A stretch of 64,000 nt of DNA, from positions 186,001 to 250,000 of the forward strand of contig NQMI01000024.1 in the NCBI GenBank assembly GCA_002270565.1, given 5' to 3'. Shown here piece after piece: positions 11,854 through 24,044 of the stretch (position 1 is the first letter of the stretch; the number at the start of each line of letters is the position of its first letter). The notes beneath the pieces are model-generated. The model made no database searches and had not been told where the DNA came from. It worked only from the letters and a program-made list of their open reading frames with translations. Source of the stretch: Stenocarpella maydis. Taxonomy: Eukaryota; Ascomycota; Sordariomycetes; Diaporthales; Diaporthaceae. Both the position numbers and the translations under genes were made by a program.

Positions 11854-12571
11854 CTGTTTCGAGCTGGGGCAAGACTCCTCTTGGCACGACGACGCTTGGG
11901 ACGGCAACTCTTCCTCCTCTCTTGCATATGCCGCATATATTGGACAGTATCCTATGGTGGAAATCCTACTAGATAGTGGAGCATCCATGTCTTGGGATCC
12001 AGGAGTACTGTGCGACTATTGCGCCCTGTTGCTGCGCCCTAGCTCCTCAAATAGCGTCCGTCACCGCCCAGACTTCTGCAGGGAGAGGAACAATGCCTGT
12101 GGCTCAGCGAGATCATCCCGGAAACCCTTGAACCACGGGATATGTGGAGGTGGCTTCTCGACTGCGAAGCTGCTGCTTGAGAGAGGTGCTGATCCCTCCG
12201 ACGTTGGGTGCGGGATGAACGCCCTCCAAGTCGTGATACATGATAGGAAACAAGAGATTATCAGCTACCTCTTGGACAACAACACGGTTGACATCGACGA
12301 AGAGATTGGCGACGAGTCTGGTGCCACAGCTCTGCACCTAGCGTACGTTCATGGCAGGTATGATTTGGTCGACGACTTCCTCGACGGCCGCGGCGCAGAC
12401 ATCAACTTGGAGTTTTGCTCCAATTCGGGACCATGGAGCATCCTTTCAGTGACATGTGCAGATGGCGATGTCGATTGGGTCCTTGAAATATCTGTGGACA
12501 AGGCGCCGACCCGCATCTTGAGGTCCGCAGCTACAGCAGACGCGCCAACGAAGACGTATGGACAGAGATGA
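11854..12571 (+). pseudogene. Ankyrin-repeat gene relic next to the MITE
   Basis: The frame is open from immediately after the MITE to 12571. It shows ankyrin signatures: LAYAAYIGQYPMVEILLDSG, STAKLLLERGADPSD, NALQVVIHDRKQEIISYLL, GATALHLAYVHGRYDLVDDF. At least four repeats are recognisable, of the kind found in large fungal NACHT/ankyrin or ankyrin-only proteins. No start codon lies upstream except by reading through the MITE, and the pre-insertion junction (11340-11393 joined to 11854) carries an in-frame TAG. The repeats lose pattern after about 12480. I read this as a decayed 3' fragment rather than a working gene. A spliced gene using an internal ATG at 11954 cannot be excluded. Confidence 0.6.
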
Positions 12572-13493
12572 GGTTCATGTATGGACGCAAAACCCACCAT
12601 GGCCGGGGGCGACATTTCAATCGCAAAAACGATAGAGTTCAAGAAGGCAACCATGGCACGCTGCAGGGGTGAAACAGCTTCAAGCGCATGAGGGGGGGTT
12701 GCATTTGGGAGCACCAGTGCGGAACACTCAAGCCCGCTGCTGATACTCGCTTGGATTTTCTGCAGGCATCATCGAGGCGGCGTGCAGGTGCACGGTATTT
12801 GTTGGGATGCCTCTTCACAAAACAGAGGTATGCCTCCTTGCAATACCGTCCATGCCACGAGCGCATCATCCTAGGGCTGGAGAATAGGTCAAGAAACACG
12901 GCAAATACATGGCTGCCTGGGTATTCGCCGTCAAGGAATGGGGGCGAGGACGCCAGAAGTCTTCCTGGGGGGTGGGGTGGATGTTTTACAGCTGTCGAAA
13001 CTAAAGAGCTCTCCGTCTTGGAAAAGCCAGCTAGAGCCTAAGGCACGACATGATGCTATCGACTCACAGGTCCAGCCCAAGGGTCATGAACGTTAGCCCT
13101 CTCTCTCTCTCCCATGCTGGGTGCCTCCAGAAGCCGACTAGCGAGCCTAGCGGTCCAGGCGACTGGATGCTCGAAGAATCCCCGGCTAAATACCTCTCAG
13201 ACGAAACGTGTATCTACCAAGCCTCAGCCTACGATCCTGATTGCCGATAGGTGGCATGCACTTGGTTCGTATCTATCGCTGCTCTTCATGCGCAGGTAGT
13301 TGCCCCAGACATGCCATAGGAATGAGGACGGTAATGATCCTCTCAAGTACCTAGGTATCATTTAAGATTGTAATGCTTTGAAACCCCCCCCCCCCCAACA
13401 CCCTTTTTTTTTTCTTCTTCTTTTCAATTCACAACCTGTCCCCTACGCAAACGACCAACCCTTCGCCATATCAAGACCCTCCCACGTCTTTCC
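12572..13493. other. Intergenic, possible decayed tail of the ankyrin relic
   Basis: No intact frame. Short pieces up to about 13090 could be the degraded C-terminal part of the ankyrin gene but carry no motif. A poly-C/poly-T tract lies at about 13383-13420, just beyond the 3' end of the next gene. Confidence 0.35.
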
Positions 13494-13803
13494 TTACGGC
13501 TTGGGCGCACCCTGTCCAACGTCAGGGCCTTGCTTGATGCCCTGGCACGAGCCTCCGCTGGCGTGCACGCCGTCAGCCACGAGGCCCCTCTCGGGCTCCG
13601 GCCTGGGTGCCGACTTGTAGGAGCGGTCAACCTCCTCGGGGACCTGTGTGGGAAGGCGGCGTCAGCAGGGTACTGCGCCGGCAGAGGAACAGGATGCGTG
13701 GAGGTGCGCGGCTTACCTTTGGGTCTCCCACGCTGTTGACAATCTGCGGCACGTTGGGGTCAATAGCGTTGTGGGCAATGTGTCCTTCTCCCTGGCGAGG
13801 CAT
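13494..13803 (-). CDS. Small two-exon protein of 78 residues, function unknown
   Basis: Read on the minus strand: ATG at 13803, exon 1 13803-13717 (29 codons), intron 13716-13644 with donor GTAAGC and acceptor CACAG, exon 2 13643-13494 with TAA stop. Frames join in phase 0 and no stop interrupts them. The protein begins MPRQGEGHIAHNAIDPNVPQ and continues IVNSVGDPK / VPEEVDRSYKSAP. It is hydrophilic, has a single Cys (SGGSCQG) and no signal peptide or membrane segment. A TATAAA box lies about 160 nt upstream (plus-strand 13960-13965), with an A/C-rich leader in between. I do not recognise the family; the composition suggests a small soluble, perhaps disordered protein. Splice signals, TATA box and leader make a real gene likely. 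Confidence 0.62.
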
Positions 13804-13959
13804 CTTGGTCTTGGGTTCTGGCGTGGTGTGATTGGGCAGCTAGCGGGGGTCAGCGCTCGAGCAGCTGGCTTTGGTGTTGTCTTTGCGGGTTTTGCAGTGG
13901 ACTGGCGGGGGATGATGGTGTTTGAGAGTTGTCAGGCCTCCTGAGAAGCCAGTGAAGCC

Positions 13960-13965
13960 TTTATA
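13960..13965 (-). promoter_or_regulatory. TATA box of the 78-residue gene
   Basis: TATAAA on the minus strand (in GCTTATAAAGGCTTC), about 157 nt before the ATG at 13803, a normal distance for a fungal core promoter plus leader. Confidence 0.5.
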
Positions 13966-14845
13966 AGCTCCCCTCGGAGCCGCAAGTACGTCATATCCCG
14001 GCTGGTTTCGCATGGCGATTTCTGGAGATGCGAAAGGCATGTCAGCCTGATGTCATGGGCCTGTCCAGCAGTGCACATCACGCAGCGCATGGCGAGGCCG
14101 GTGCGCAGGCCAAAATCCAGATTTGTGCCGCTCCCCGAACGGGAGATAGATATCCATCATGACCTGGGCCTTGCTTGAACCTTGTGCTGTCTGCCAGTGG
14201 TCTCTTGGCTTGGCCACACAACGCCGGACCGACCCTTCCAGTATGGCCTGTTGGGTACTGCTCTTCTTCCTTGCGTAATACTGAGGCCAATCAACTTGAT
14301 TGCGGCAAGACGCATGCAGCGAAACGCATTGTGAAGTTGTCTTGTTTCCACACGTCTTCATGTGGGCTGTCTTTATAGTGCTTAGGTATTACCAATCTGT
14401 AGTCAAGCAGGTCTCCCCAGGTCAGGTCAGCAACGACGGGACCAATGTGAAGTCCCAGGTGCAGTCCTCCAAAGCCACAAGCCTCTTGAGATTGGTGTTG
14501 AAACGTTGGTTAGAGCGGAAAAGATACTGATATTGCGGATTACAGATGCGGGTTATCAGTAAGAGTGAGCAAAGGCCCGGGCAGGTGTGCAGCGACACTC
14601 GCTTTTGTCTGTCTGCATATGCATACTGTACATGTGCGCACGCGAGCCGGGCTTCCACCTCTGGCGGTTGTCTTGCCCGAGAAGCAAACCAGTCACGACT
14701 GGAACCGATGGCAGTTGATCCCACCACTGGTGCTCTACATGTCGCTATCAAACCTTCTTCCACGACTGAATGGAGGACTCTGATTATAGCGCACCTACTT
14801 AGGCAACCCGCCCTCACCACGAGACTGTCACTATCTTATCAACGG
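13966..14845. other. Intergenic, no gene seen
   Basis: Upstream region of the 78-residue gene and 3' flank of the NOV_C gene. Open frames of 60-130 codons on both strands show no family pattern. Confidence 0.45.
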
Positions 14846-17800
14846 CTATGATGTCTGACATGTCAGGAGCCCCTGGCCCGGGGCCACAGCCCACCGGTCG
14901 GCCGTGAATCTCAGCCGGCCCTCCAGCCTCATCTGGTCCGGATTCATATAGATACGCACGCCAATCGATCCCTTCCCCATGTTGAACACCCGGAATATCA
15001 TGTATACCGACTCGTCGTTGGTCAACTCACTCATCTGCGCCCAAGTCAGCGGGATACGGCCGACGACCGCGCGGCACCTGTCACGGGCAGACTCACCTTG
15101 CGGTACTGCGCGTCACTCATAAAGAAGGGCGCCTCACACGGCCCCATCGTCGCCTTGACCTCGACATAAAAGCGCGGCGCCCGCGCGCGGCCCTCCCACT
15201 CGGCGCCCAGGTGCCCGCCCGCCACCAGCAGGCGCAGCAGCACCGCCGCAGGCCCCGCCTCGTCCCCGTCGCCGTCGTCCTCGATCACGATGTCGGCGCG
15301 CTCCTCCCGCGGCCACCCCGCCATGCCCGCGTACTCGGCGTGGCCCTCGCCCGCCAGGGCCCGGATCGGCGTCTGCCACACCGCGCGCGACAGGTCCTGG
15401 CCGCCGCCCTCACGTATCGCGCGGCGCAGCAGCTCGAAGGCGAACAGCTCGCCCGCCGCGCCGATCAGCTTCTTCTCCTGGCCCGTCACCGCCCACGCGC
15501 CGGCCGACGGCGCGAACATGGGGCCCTCCTCGCCGCCGTCCGTGCCGGCCGTGGGGGGCAGCAGCAGCAGCAGCAGCGCGCTGGCGTCGCGCACGCTGCT
15601 CGCCGTGTCGGGGCCTGGCAGGGCCGCGGTCGCGCGCGCGGCCCGCACCACATGCGCCAGCAGGCGGCGGTATGGGCCCGCCGTGGCGCTGGCTGGCGCC
15701 CGGGGCGAAGGGGTGGCGGACCGGTCGTGGGCTGTGCGGGTCGGGTGCCTCGTGGTGGTCGTGGTCGTGGTCGTGGAGCGGCCATGGTGGCCTGCTGATG
15801 GCGACGACGGTCTGCTCCACATCGAGCCGGGTGTCGTGGTGCCTGTGAAGGAGTCGGCGTCGTCGCCAGGGGCCGTGGAGGGCGAGCGGTCCAAGCCCTC
15901 GCCGTCCACGGCAAGGGGGCGATGATGGCTGCGTCAGGCCGCCGGTGCCCTCGAGATCCGGGCTGAGGTTGGGGATGGCCACGTCGATGATGCCATACTT
16001 CTCGAGGATGCGGTTGATGGCGACAGCGGACTTGGTGGCCAGGATGCCTGTGACGGCGGCCACAATGGAGTCGTCGACGCGGGTATCTGGCATATTGTTC
16101 ACGGGGTTGGTGACCATCCAGGTGACCAACTGCTCGGGCAGGGAGCAGCCGAAACAGACTTCGAGAGAGTCTTTGTCGTGTGGCACGTAGATGGCCAGTG
16201 GATTGGCGTTCTCGTCGATGTACACCTCGCTCTGCTGCCGCGTGGCTGAAATGCGTGCCCCATCTTGGTTGATGGTCAGCTCCGAGGAGATGGTATCGGT
16301 CTCCAACGTCTTGGAGCTGCGGAGCAGATCGTAAAATGCCTGGGCTTCGCGGGCTCGAGGGCTCCGGATATGAACTGCTACCCTTTGCACCTATTAGTCC
16401 GCCGAGATGAGATGGGGGACGAGGTGAGTCAGCCGCAACATACCGTGTCAATGCCTGGGCCTTCCGGCTTATGTCCCGGCTCAGGTCAGACAAGGGGAAG
16501 GCCGAGTCCGGGTCGACCACGGATGCCTCCCTCACCACCTTGGAGAGGCATCGCCGTCCAAGTTGCGCCCACTCCAGGAAAGGCTGCAGTCTGTGCACCT
16601 CGCCGAGACCGAAGGCTAGCACCTTTATCTTGCCCTCGAACAGCTCCATCAGTGGCCGGCGGTCGACGATGGCAAAGTCGTTCTCGCACGAGCATAGCTT
16701 GATATCACCGCTGGGGTACTGGACTGGGAGGATCGCATTCTTGAGAAGCCTCTCGGCCGTGCCTTTTGGATTCTCGGATAGCAGCGCGTTCATCTGCCAG
16801 AGCAGGTCCTTGGCCTGCTTGACTGTGGTCCGCTGAGGGTTGACGCGCAGCAGCTCATCGTAGACCATGTTGACGTCGAGGCGGGGCACGTTGAGAACGG
16901 TGACAAAGAAGTCCTCCAAGCTGTCATCGTAGTAATTGTTGAGGCTCGTGCGGCCCTGGATCTCCGTCGCGCTCGACCAGAGGCACTCAGAGGGGGCCAA
17001 CCAGCGGTACTGCTTGTTCTCGTTCTGGACGAAGATCAGAGATTGGTTTTCGAACTCTTCTCTGTTGACGCGTCAGAAGCTAGTCGGGTCTTTTAGGGAG
17101 TAAAAAGCACTCTAATCTCAGGCTGACCCTACCTCATCGTCTCGGCATTGATGCTCGTGGTGACCCAGTCGCGACGAGCTTCGTTTAGAGACACATATTG
17201 ATCGTTTATAAGATCAAAATCGGAGTAGCCCTCGTCCTGTAAATACTGTATCTCGCGGATTGTATCCTTCCATGAGTAACTCGCCATCACCAGCGAGCTC
17301 TCGAAGAACTGAGCGAGGAGAGTCAGGTCCACCTCGGGGAAGGCAGTCCTGTATCGAGCGATGATGGGGTACTTATGCCGCAACGTGCGAGGTGCGTTCA
17401 GCAGGCAATCCGAGCACTTGACCCAGTCAGCCCCGTCATCTCCAGACACAGGGATGTACACCAGCTCATTCAGATCAACACGATATCTGTTGTTGCCTGA
17501 GTGGTTAGAAAGGACCGGTTCGGCATATGATATACGGCACGATCGGGACTCCTTACCGGAGGTACCTTTCCCATGATGATCGATCTGTTGACTCTCTAAT
17601 GCGGGTGTGAATCCGGCTATAGATGTCTATCATTCGCTCAGGGCGCTCGATATCGGTCCGCGATCTCATTGCCAGTCGGGTGTAGTAGACGATGTCGATG
17701 TAAAACCTCGCGTCATCCTGCGAGCTAACGGCTAGGTCTCGTTTCAAAAAGTTCCATGTCCCGAGGTCACCATCGTTCAAGGTCTCTCCTCCAAGCCAGA

Positions 17801-20356
17801 GAAAGGGGAAATCTTCTTCTTCCATGAGAGCCGAGGCCTTTTGCTGAAGGCCGAGAATAGGCAGGTATGTCTTGCCGAGATTATATCTGCCCTCCCCGTC
17901 CGTGCTGCAGGTGACTTCGATGCTCTTCAACTCCTCGAGTACAGCGGCATTCTTGAGAACCGAGTCCTTCTCTGACTCCCATGCGTACTGCAGGAACCCG
18001 AGGAAAGATTCGGGAATCTCCTCTGCGACATGTTTGCAAAGCTTCGAGAGCGAATCTCCGTTAATGCTGACAAGCGCGGGGAATCTCCTGACTCCGATGG
18101 CTACTTCGAGCCACTCGCGCCAGGAGAGGCTGCCTGGGCTTGAAGGCTCATCTTTTAGGTAATCCTCGTTAATAAAGTTAGTGATCCTCATAATAGGGTC
18201 CAACTCTTCTTGGGTCTGCAAATAGAGCTGCCATGGACTGAATGCGTCGTCGCTGGGGAAGAGGTAATCCACTTGTATTGGTGAATGAAATTCCCGCAGC
18301 GAGTTGTGCAGCTTGACAACATTGTATTGGTCGAAGGTGCCAAGCTGGTGAGTGCACGTCTGGTACAGAAATCCGAGCATGGATTTACCATGTGGGATGG
18401 AAAGATATTGGCCCTGGCTGAACTTCTGCAGCGTCTTGGTCCGGATGTCTTTGACGTCAGCGCAGCGTGCCCCGAGGTTTTTGAATAGCTTCAACCTTTC
18501 CGCGTCGTTACATGCTGAGGTGGCCAGTATGTTAAGGCCAAGGTTAGTAGGTACCTTGATTCCGCTGACGAGAGTCGGAAGGTAGACAACGCTGGTGTTA
18601 GCAGAGGCCCAGATCCCGCTGCTAAGGGGGAGAAGGCACAAAGTCTTTGCTTCCGCTGCAACCTGTGCCCAGTTCCTGTCCCAGGCTATGTTAATGCTTT
18701 TCGCGGCTTGGGTATGCCAGACTGTGGTTGTCATTGGGTTCTTCATTCGCGAGTTGGGAAGGCTTAAGTCGTGTTTGACTCTTGCCATGAATTCTTCTTG
18801 ATATAGCCACCGCAAGCCATAGTCGGCGAGGATATCCTCGTCGGCTTGCTTATAACCCGTAGAGATGTACATCTCCGATGTCCCGGGTAAGTCTTCGAAA
18901 AGGGGGTCTCCGTTGCTATCCTGTGACCAAGTGGCGTAAAGACGACGCAGGTCCCTGATGCGCCTTGGAGAGCCTCGGCGACGAGGTTCGAGAATCTCTG
19001 CCTGGTCCATTTTGGCGATGACCTTGTGGACCAGTCTCCTCCAAAAGTCGTCCCAAGGGTACTCCTTCATGCCAGCGAGATATCTCATCCATTGGTATCT
19101 AAGCGTTTCATGGCTATACATCTCATGGATGGCCTTGATGAAGGCTTCAGCAACTCCTTCAAGGAGACCCAAGTTCCTTGGCGAAGAGGTGACCACGTCC
19201 TCTCGGTTTGCCATTGTGACGAAGTCAGTTTGGATCAAGAACTACAAACGATTACTCTTAGTCATCACGTAGGCAGACGGGAAAAGGGTGCGAAGGAAGC
19301 ACCAACCTTGAAGCCAAGGCGGCGAATGGGGAGGAATGCAAAGACATGCTGTGCCTCAACAATCGGAATGTCGTCGGATGTAAGGGGAAACGCGAGGATG
19401 ACCTCAGCCTTTCCGTAACTCTTGGTTGCTTCTTCGGTCGCCGTGTAGGTTCTGTGATCGCTCTTGGCCAGGCCTTTGGCTTGGTGCCTCGTGACATGAC
19501 AGTATGTGTTGGTTGTTGCTGAGTCCCCGCCAGCCTCGGACCTCCGCTTCGTAAGAACGGCTCTATGTGTCGCCTCGTTGATGTTGATGAACAGAGCCGT
19601 GGACGACACCTCATCATCGTCTTCGTTGTGGATGGTGACGTCAATGCGACGGAGCTTCTTCAAGAAGAGCAGCATCGTGTTGTCCAGCTCATTCAGTTCC
19701 TTGAGAATGTCGTGATATCGGGTAGCAGACTCAGAGTCCTCGTGGAGGAACAGAGTAATGCGTGTCCACCCTTCATCTGGTGTTTCGTCTGCCGAGTCCT
19801 CCCATTCGGGCGAAATCATGCCCATCCCGACATCGCCGCGGTTGTGCGTGAAGGTGAAGGAGTAGTCGCCTGACTGAATAAGGACTCTCCGGGCGACTTT
19901 GAAGACGGACTTGAAACCAATGCCTTTCTCGCCAATGTAGCCATGGCCCCCGACTTTGGAGCTGTTGCCGATACTGCAGATTGCTCTCAGGTTGGCTTCG
20001 TTAAAGCCGTCCTCGTTGCACTCGATGACAACTTTGCGCTCGTACAGGTGGAAGGCGACGCTAGGCTGTTGTTGGATTGCTTGAGCTTTGTCGTAATGGT
20101 TGTCGTCTGCGTTCTGCAAGAGCTCAAAGATGAAACGGACATCTTTGGAGTAAAGCTCTCGGGCGAGCACCATGATGGTACTTCCGATCATCTTGTCTTT
20201 GGCAATCATAGCTTCCTGAACTTCCCGCCGGGTTTCGGCGTCCATATTGGCGTACACACGCTCGCCGAGATAGCCATGGTCTTTTGCGATACTCTGGACG
20301 AGACTTCGTACGGTGTGCCGAGCTGAAGAGTTGGTCATCTTGCCGCGAGAAGGCAA
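14846..20356 (-). CDS. Hsp90-type ATPase / NO VEIN C-terminal (DUF3883) protein
   Basis: A very large protein (about 1,700 residues). Minus-strand exons: 20356-19307, 19241-17557, 17486-17133, 17061-16444, 16382-15097 and 15034-14846. Introns are 60-71 nt with GT..AG ends; the fourth uses an AAAG acceptor. ATGs at 20356 and 20338 are both possible starts. The N-terminus has a sacsin/NOV-like GHKL ATPase fold: FIFELLQNADDN (about residue 76, Mg-binding Asn), NEDGFNEANL (about 114) and GEKGIGFKSVF (about 142, ATP lid). A long alpha-helical middle with no known catalytic site follows. The C-terminus is a NOV_C domain with PD-(D/E)XK-like residues: GAAGELFAFELL, ADIVIED, FYVEVKAT. Plant NO VEIN has the same layout. 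The reading frame shifts by one between about 16000 and 15780, in a low-complexity S/T/P-rich linker. A further intron (118 nt or 70 nt candidates) or an indel would fix it. Confidence 0.8.
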
Positions 20357-20897
20357 ACAGAGCCGTCTCGAGCTTCTAGAGAAGATTCAGAGTTCACGAG
20401 GATGAAATAGGATAAGAAGGGGTAAAGGATGGAGGGTCAACTTTGTCGACAAGGAATTAATTGGATGTTTGTGCGTGACTATAGGATGTGAGATCGACCT
20501 CAGAAACACGAGGCAGGAGGATTCACATCAACTAATACCATGGTCGACAGATAAGCGCTGTCCGGTGGTCTGGCGTAGGCCGCCTATTATATCAGGTCAG
20601 CCCTCTTTGCACCCCCATTAACCGCCCCTGCCGCGGTGGATTGTGAGGCACATCAGTCTCACCCCCACGCTCTGCAGGACAGACCGTACGCGCTAGTCGT
20701 TTGAAACAAGAGATGCGCCAACCTCCAGGTCCCCTTTTTTTCATCTTCACAGCCAAATTGGTTTCATGAGGGTGCTTAGCGCCGGCGAGGGCTCGTCTCG
20801 CAAGCCTGGTGTGGGTGTGTGGGTGTGCAGAATGGAAGCCAGGGAGGGCTTTGCTCAAGCATTTATATAAACGAGAGGCTGGATTTCTTTTCAGTAT
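20357..20897. other. Intergenic between the NOV_C gene and the Mutator-like element
   Basis: About 540 bp that must hold the NOV_C promoter. No TATA-like box or gene is clear. Confidence 0.4.
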
Positions 20898-20905
20898 ATA
20901 ACTAT

Positions 20906-20931
20906 GAATGCGGATATTCGCACATAAGAAA
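20906..20931 (+). repeat. Left TIR of MULE copy 1
   Basis: 26 bp, exact inverted match to 24011-24036, preceded by target duplication ATAACTAT. Confidence 0.9.
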
Positions 20932-22493
20932 ACAGATGGCAAACATAACGCTAGTGACTAAGCACCCGGCCGGTTGCCGCCAGCAACGCTGCAGCCAATA
21001 GGGCAGCCGCGTTCCGCTAATATAATAGCGCTAGTGCCGGGGGCCCTCGAATTTGACGACCTCGAGTGCTGATTTTGAGTGCCTCCTCAAGGGGCTATAG
21101 GGCCACATATGTTGTTAACCAACGCGCCTCACACCACCCAACCCCTATCACCCACTACCCACCCCCAACGCCCTTAATAAATAAACAAACTACCCAGACC
21201 AATCAATTAAGCATCATTAATTACCCCTATCTGGTTATCAGACGTTTTTTTGGTGTTATAGCGATAGCATATGTGCCAGACTATAGCGGCCTTAAGCCGT
21301 AATGGCAATGCAACTATCAATAATAGAACGCAAATATTACTGCTATAAACCACCGTTAACCAGCCCTCGCCAACCTACCCCCTTTCCTACAACTATTTCA
21401 TAATGGCTATAATACTTTCAGTAATCTTTATGCGGAACTAAATGCATTAGTAAAGTTATCTGGGTTCTCTATAGTTGTGCAAAGCTTAATGCTAACTTAT
21501 GTGGTCTTAATGTATAGCCGGGGTGGTACTGCCCGGCCCAGCACTATAAGAAAATATTAGTCCTCTATAATTAAATGTAGCTGCAAATAGAAGGCGACTG
21601 CATATTATATGAGGAATATAGCTAGTAAATAGGTCCTTCGGGTTAAGGAGGGAAGGCATACTAATTACGGCCTATAGGACATCCCGGAGGCTTAATGCGG
21701 ATTTATAAAGCTATCGCAAGAATACTATGAATTCCTTACTTAAATAGCTTAAGACCCATCACAAGCAAAGCCCAGGCAACTTAAGGCTGCCCTTCATCAC
21801 CAGTACCCAGATATTAAGGTGGGAAATAACACCATAAAGAACTAGCTCGCTAGCTTTTAATAATAGAAATAAGGCATATATATATTAACCCAGATAATAC
21901 TATACTAGCTTGAAGAGAAGGAGACTTAGTATAGATTTTGCATTAATGAGGATAACGTGATTATGGGTATCTTGTGGTATATAATACAGTAGGTCTAATG
22001 GATTCAAGAGCAGCATTTCTCTAGCAATATCTTGCTTGATTATATATACTTAATAAATCAGAAGAAGCTACTGTACTTCTAAGGCGCTATTATAACCCAC
22101 ACAAAGAAGATTTTGCCTCTCTTTCAGGGTATCATAAATAATAAGAAGAAATCAGGCTTCCAGTAGCTACTGGAGCAGATTCACGATCTCCTCCGGGAGT
22201 ATAAAAACGAGAACCCTTTACTCTTTATTATAAACTATAATACCGCCTTAATTAATGCTCTAGCAAAAGAATTTCCTTAATCAAAACACTAGCTTTATAT
22301 CTTCTATATTAACATGAATGTTATCCTTAATATTAAGAAGAAATGGCGAAAGCCAGGCCGGGAGGAATCGCCTATAGCTACTAAGGATGAAAACTCCATG
22401 GGAAGCCCGGATCCTAAGGATCCTGAGAGTAATAATGAAGATTTCGGACTTCAGAATGTGCTATAGAGAAACACCACCATAGCGCCTTTAAAA

Positions 22494-22778
22494 GTGCCTG
22501 CCCTTAGTGCTATCCCCAACACCCAAACAGCCCTCTTTAACTTCTTTAAGACTATGGAGTTTGCTACCAATTGCAAGACCTACAAGACAGCCTGGGAGCA
22601 TTTGCAAGAGAAGTTCTCAGGCCAGAGGGTAATCCTCAACTATCTCAAGATATATTATATTAATGAGAAGGAGGAGATTGTTGCTAAATGGGCCGGCCAT
22701 AAGATCTGCGAGAACCTCAACTTCGGCTTACGTACAACATCCTCTACTGAGCGGATGCACTGGAAAATCAAGCTCTAG
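22494..22778 (+). pseudogene. MULE transposase fragment
   Basis: The best-preserved stretch (95 codons) of the transposase of MULE copy 1. It includes the linker after the DDE core and the characteristic WAGH..TTSSTERMHWKIK segment. Frames before and after are broken by stops, so it is non-functional. Confidence 0.8.
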
Positions 22779-24010
22779 CTGGGCTATGGGATGGGGAATG
22801 TCTACTATCTGTTTGAGGCTGCATTTAAGGCTATTATCGAGATTGCTCATAATATCCAGCTTAAGGAAGCCAAGCAGAAAATGGCGGCCCTAGAAAAGTT
22901 TAATGGAAAGCTATAGGTTGGCAAACTACACCTTTAAGTAGCAAGGGAGGCACTTAAGCTTCTTACGAAGATAAGGAAGCAGGCGAAATATATGCTTTAA
23001 GGCGAAATACCATAAGGAGAGTGCTTGCAATTAATATGCCGTTGCCCAATCTACACACAATTCAGCTTAATCTATACTAACAGAATTGCTAATAAGGAGG
23101 AAGTAGGTATTCCTCTTGATAAAGAGGATGTTCACTTAGCATGATACCTTAATCGCGACCTCTCAATCAAGAACCCCCTCCTCCTCATGCTTTCGCCCAA
23201 GAAGGTCCTCAACTTGAGAGGAAGGCCTTGGGATAACAATCCGTTTGCAGGGGATGAAGAGGGCATCTTCGGCAGCATTGGGAGGGCTGTGATAACCCAT
23301 CAGACCTCCTCTAATACCACAAGCCTAGGCAGCAGGGCTAGTGATAAGACGGGGGTAACGATGGCTTCAGCATAACGCGTAAACTTAGCTTTTGAGTGGA
23401 ATGATACAACCCTTGAGTCCCTAGATGATGAGGACCAAGCCGGCCGCCGCTTGAAGCGAAAACACCAAGGGATAGCCACAATATCCAGGGGCCTGGCTTC
23501 ATCAGCGCCTTCCCGGATGCATACGGCCCCCAGCACGCCGCCGGCAAAGAGGCGGCATATGGCGGCTACGGCTACAATCAACAGGCTTCTAGCAATAGAT
23601 TTGACCGCTTCAGACATTAACAACGAGAGTAATGATGGCTTTATTAATTTGGGCAATAAGGAGGGTAACGGGAAGGAAACGTAGTCCCAGATAATAGTAT
23701 CTATTGACTAAGCAATTCGCACTACTTATTGCGATGAATTATTGCGCCAATTCGGCGCGTAATTGGGCGTGCAATAGAGTACTTATTTGCATATAATTAG
23801 GCTTGCAAAGATGTGTGCAATTATGCAAAACACCATGAATTTATGCTAACAAGGTTGGCGATGGTATAACGCCAGGCATGCTGACGATGCCAGCAATGCC
23901 CCTTGTAGATGGGTACAACGGAAATAAGGGTCTTGGCTGCTTAATAAGTGGCTGATCCCTGCTTCCCGTTGTATCTGTGTACCATCTGTTTTTTTATGTG
24001 CGGTAGCCGG

Positions 24011-24036
24011 TTTCTTATGTGCGAATATCCGCATTC
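24011..24036 (-). repeat. Right TIR of MULE copy 1
   Basis: 26 bp, exact inverted match to 20906-20931, followed by ATAACTAT. Just inside it a second partial copy of the CGCACATAA motif is seen. Confidence 0.9.
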
Positions 24037-24044
24037 ATAACTAT

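Larger units (their letters stand above)
20906..24036 (+). mobile_element. Dead Mutator-like (MULE) DNA transposon, copy 1
   Basis: A 3,131-bp element with 26-bp perfect terminal inverted repeats (20906-20931 and 24011-24036, starting GAATGCGGATATTCGCACAT) and an exact 8-bp target duplication, ATAACTAT, at 20898-20905 and 24037-24044. The interior carries plus-strand remains of a MULE transposase: the pattern INYNTALINALAKEFP near 22235, followed by LYIFYINMNVILNIKKKW, then at 22494-22778 KWAGHKICENLNFG and TTSSTERMHWKIK. Stops are frequent and the first third is AT-rich, consistent with RIP. The right TIR contains an internal duplication of the CGCACATAA segment. Confidence 0.87.
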
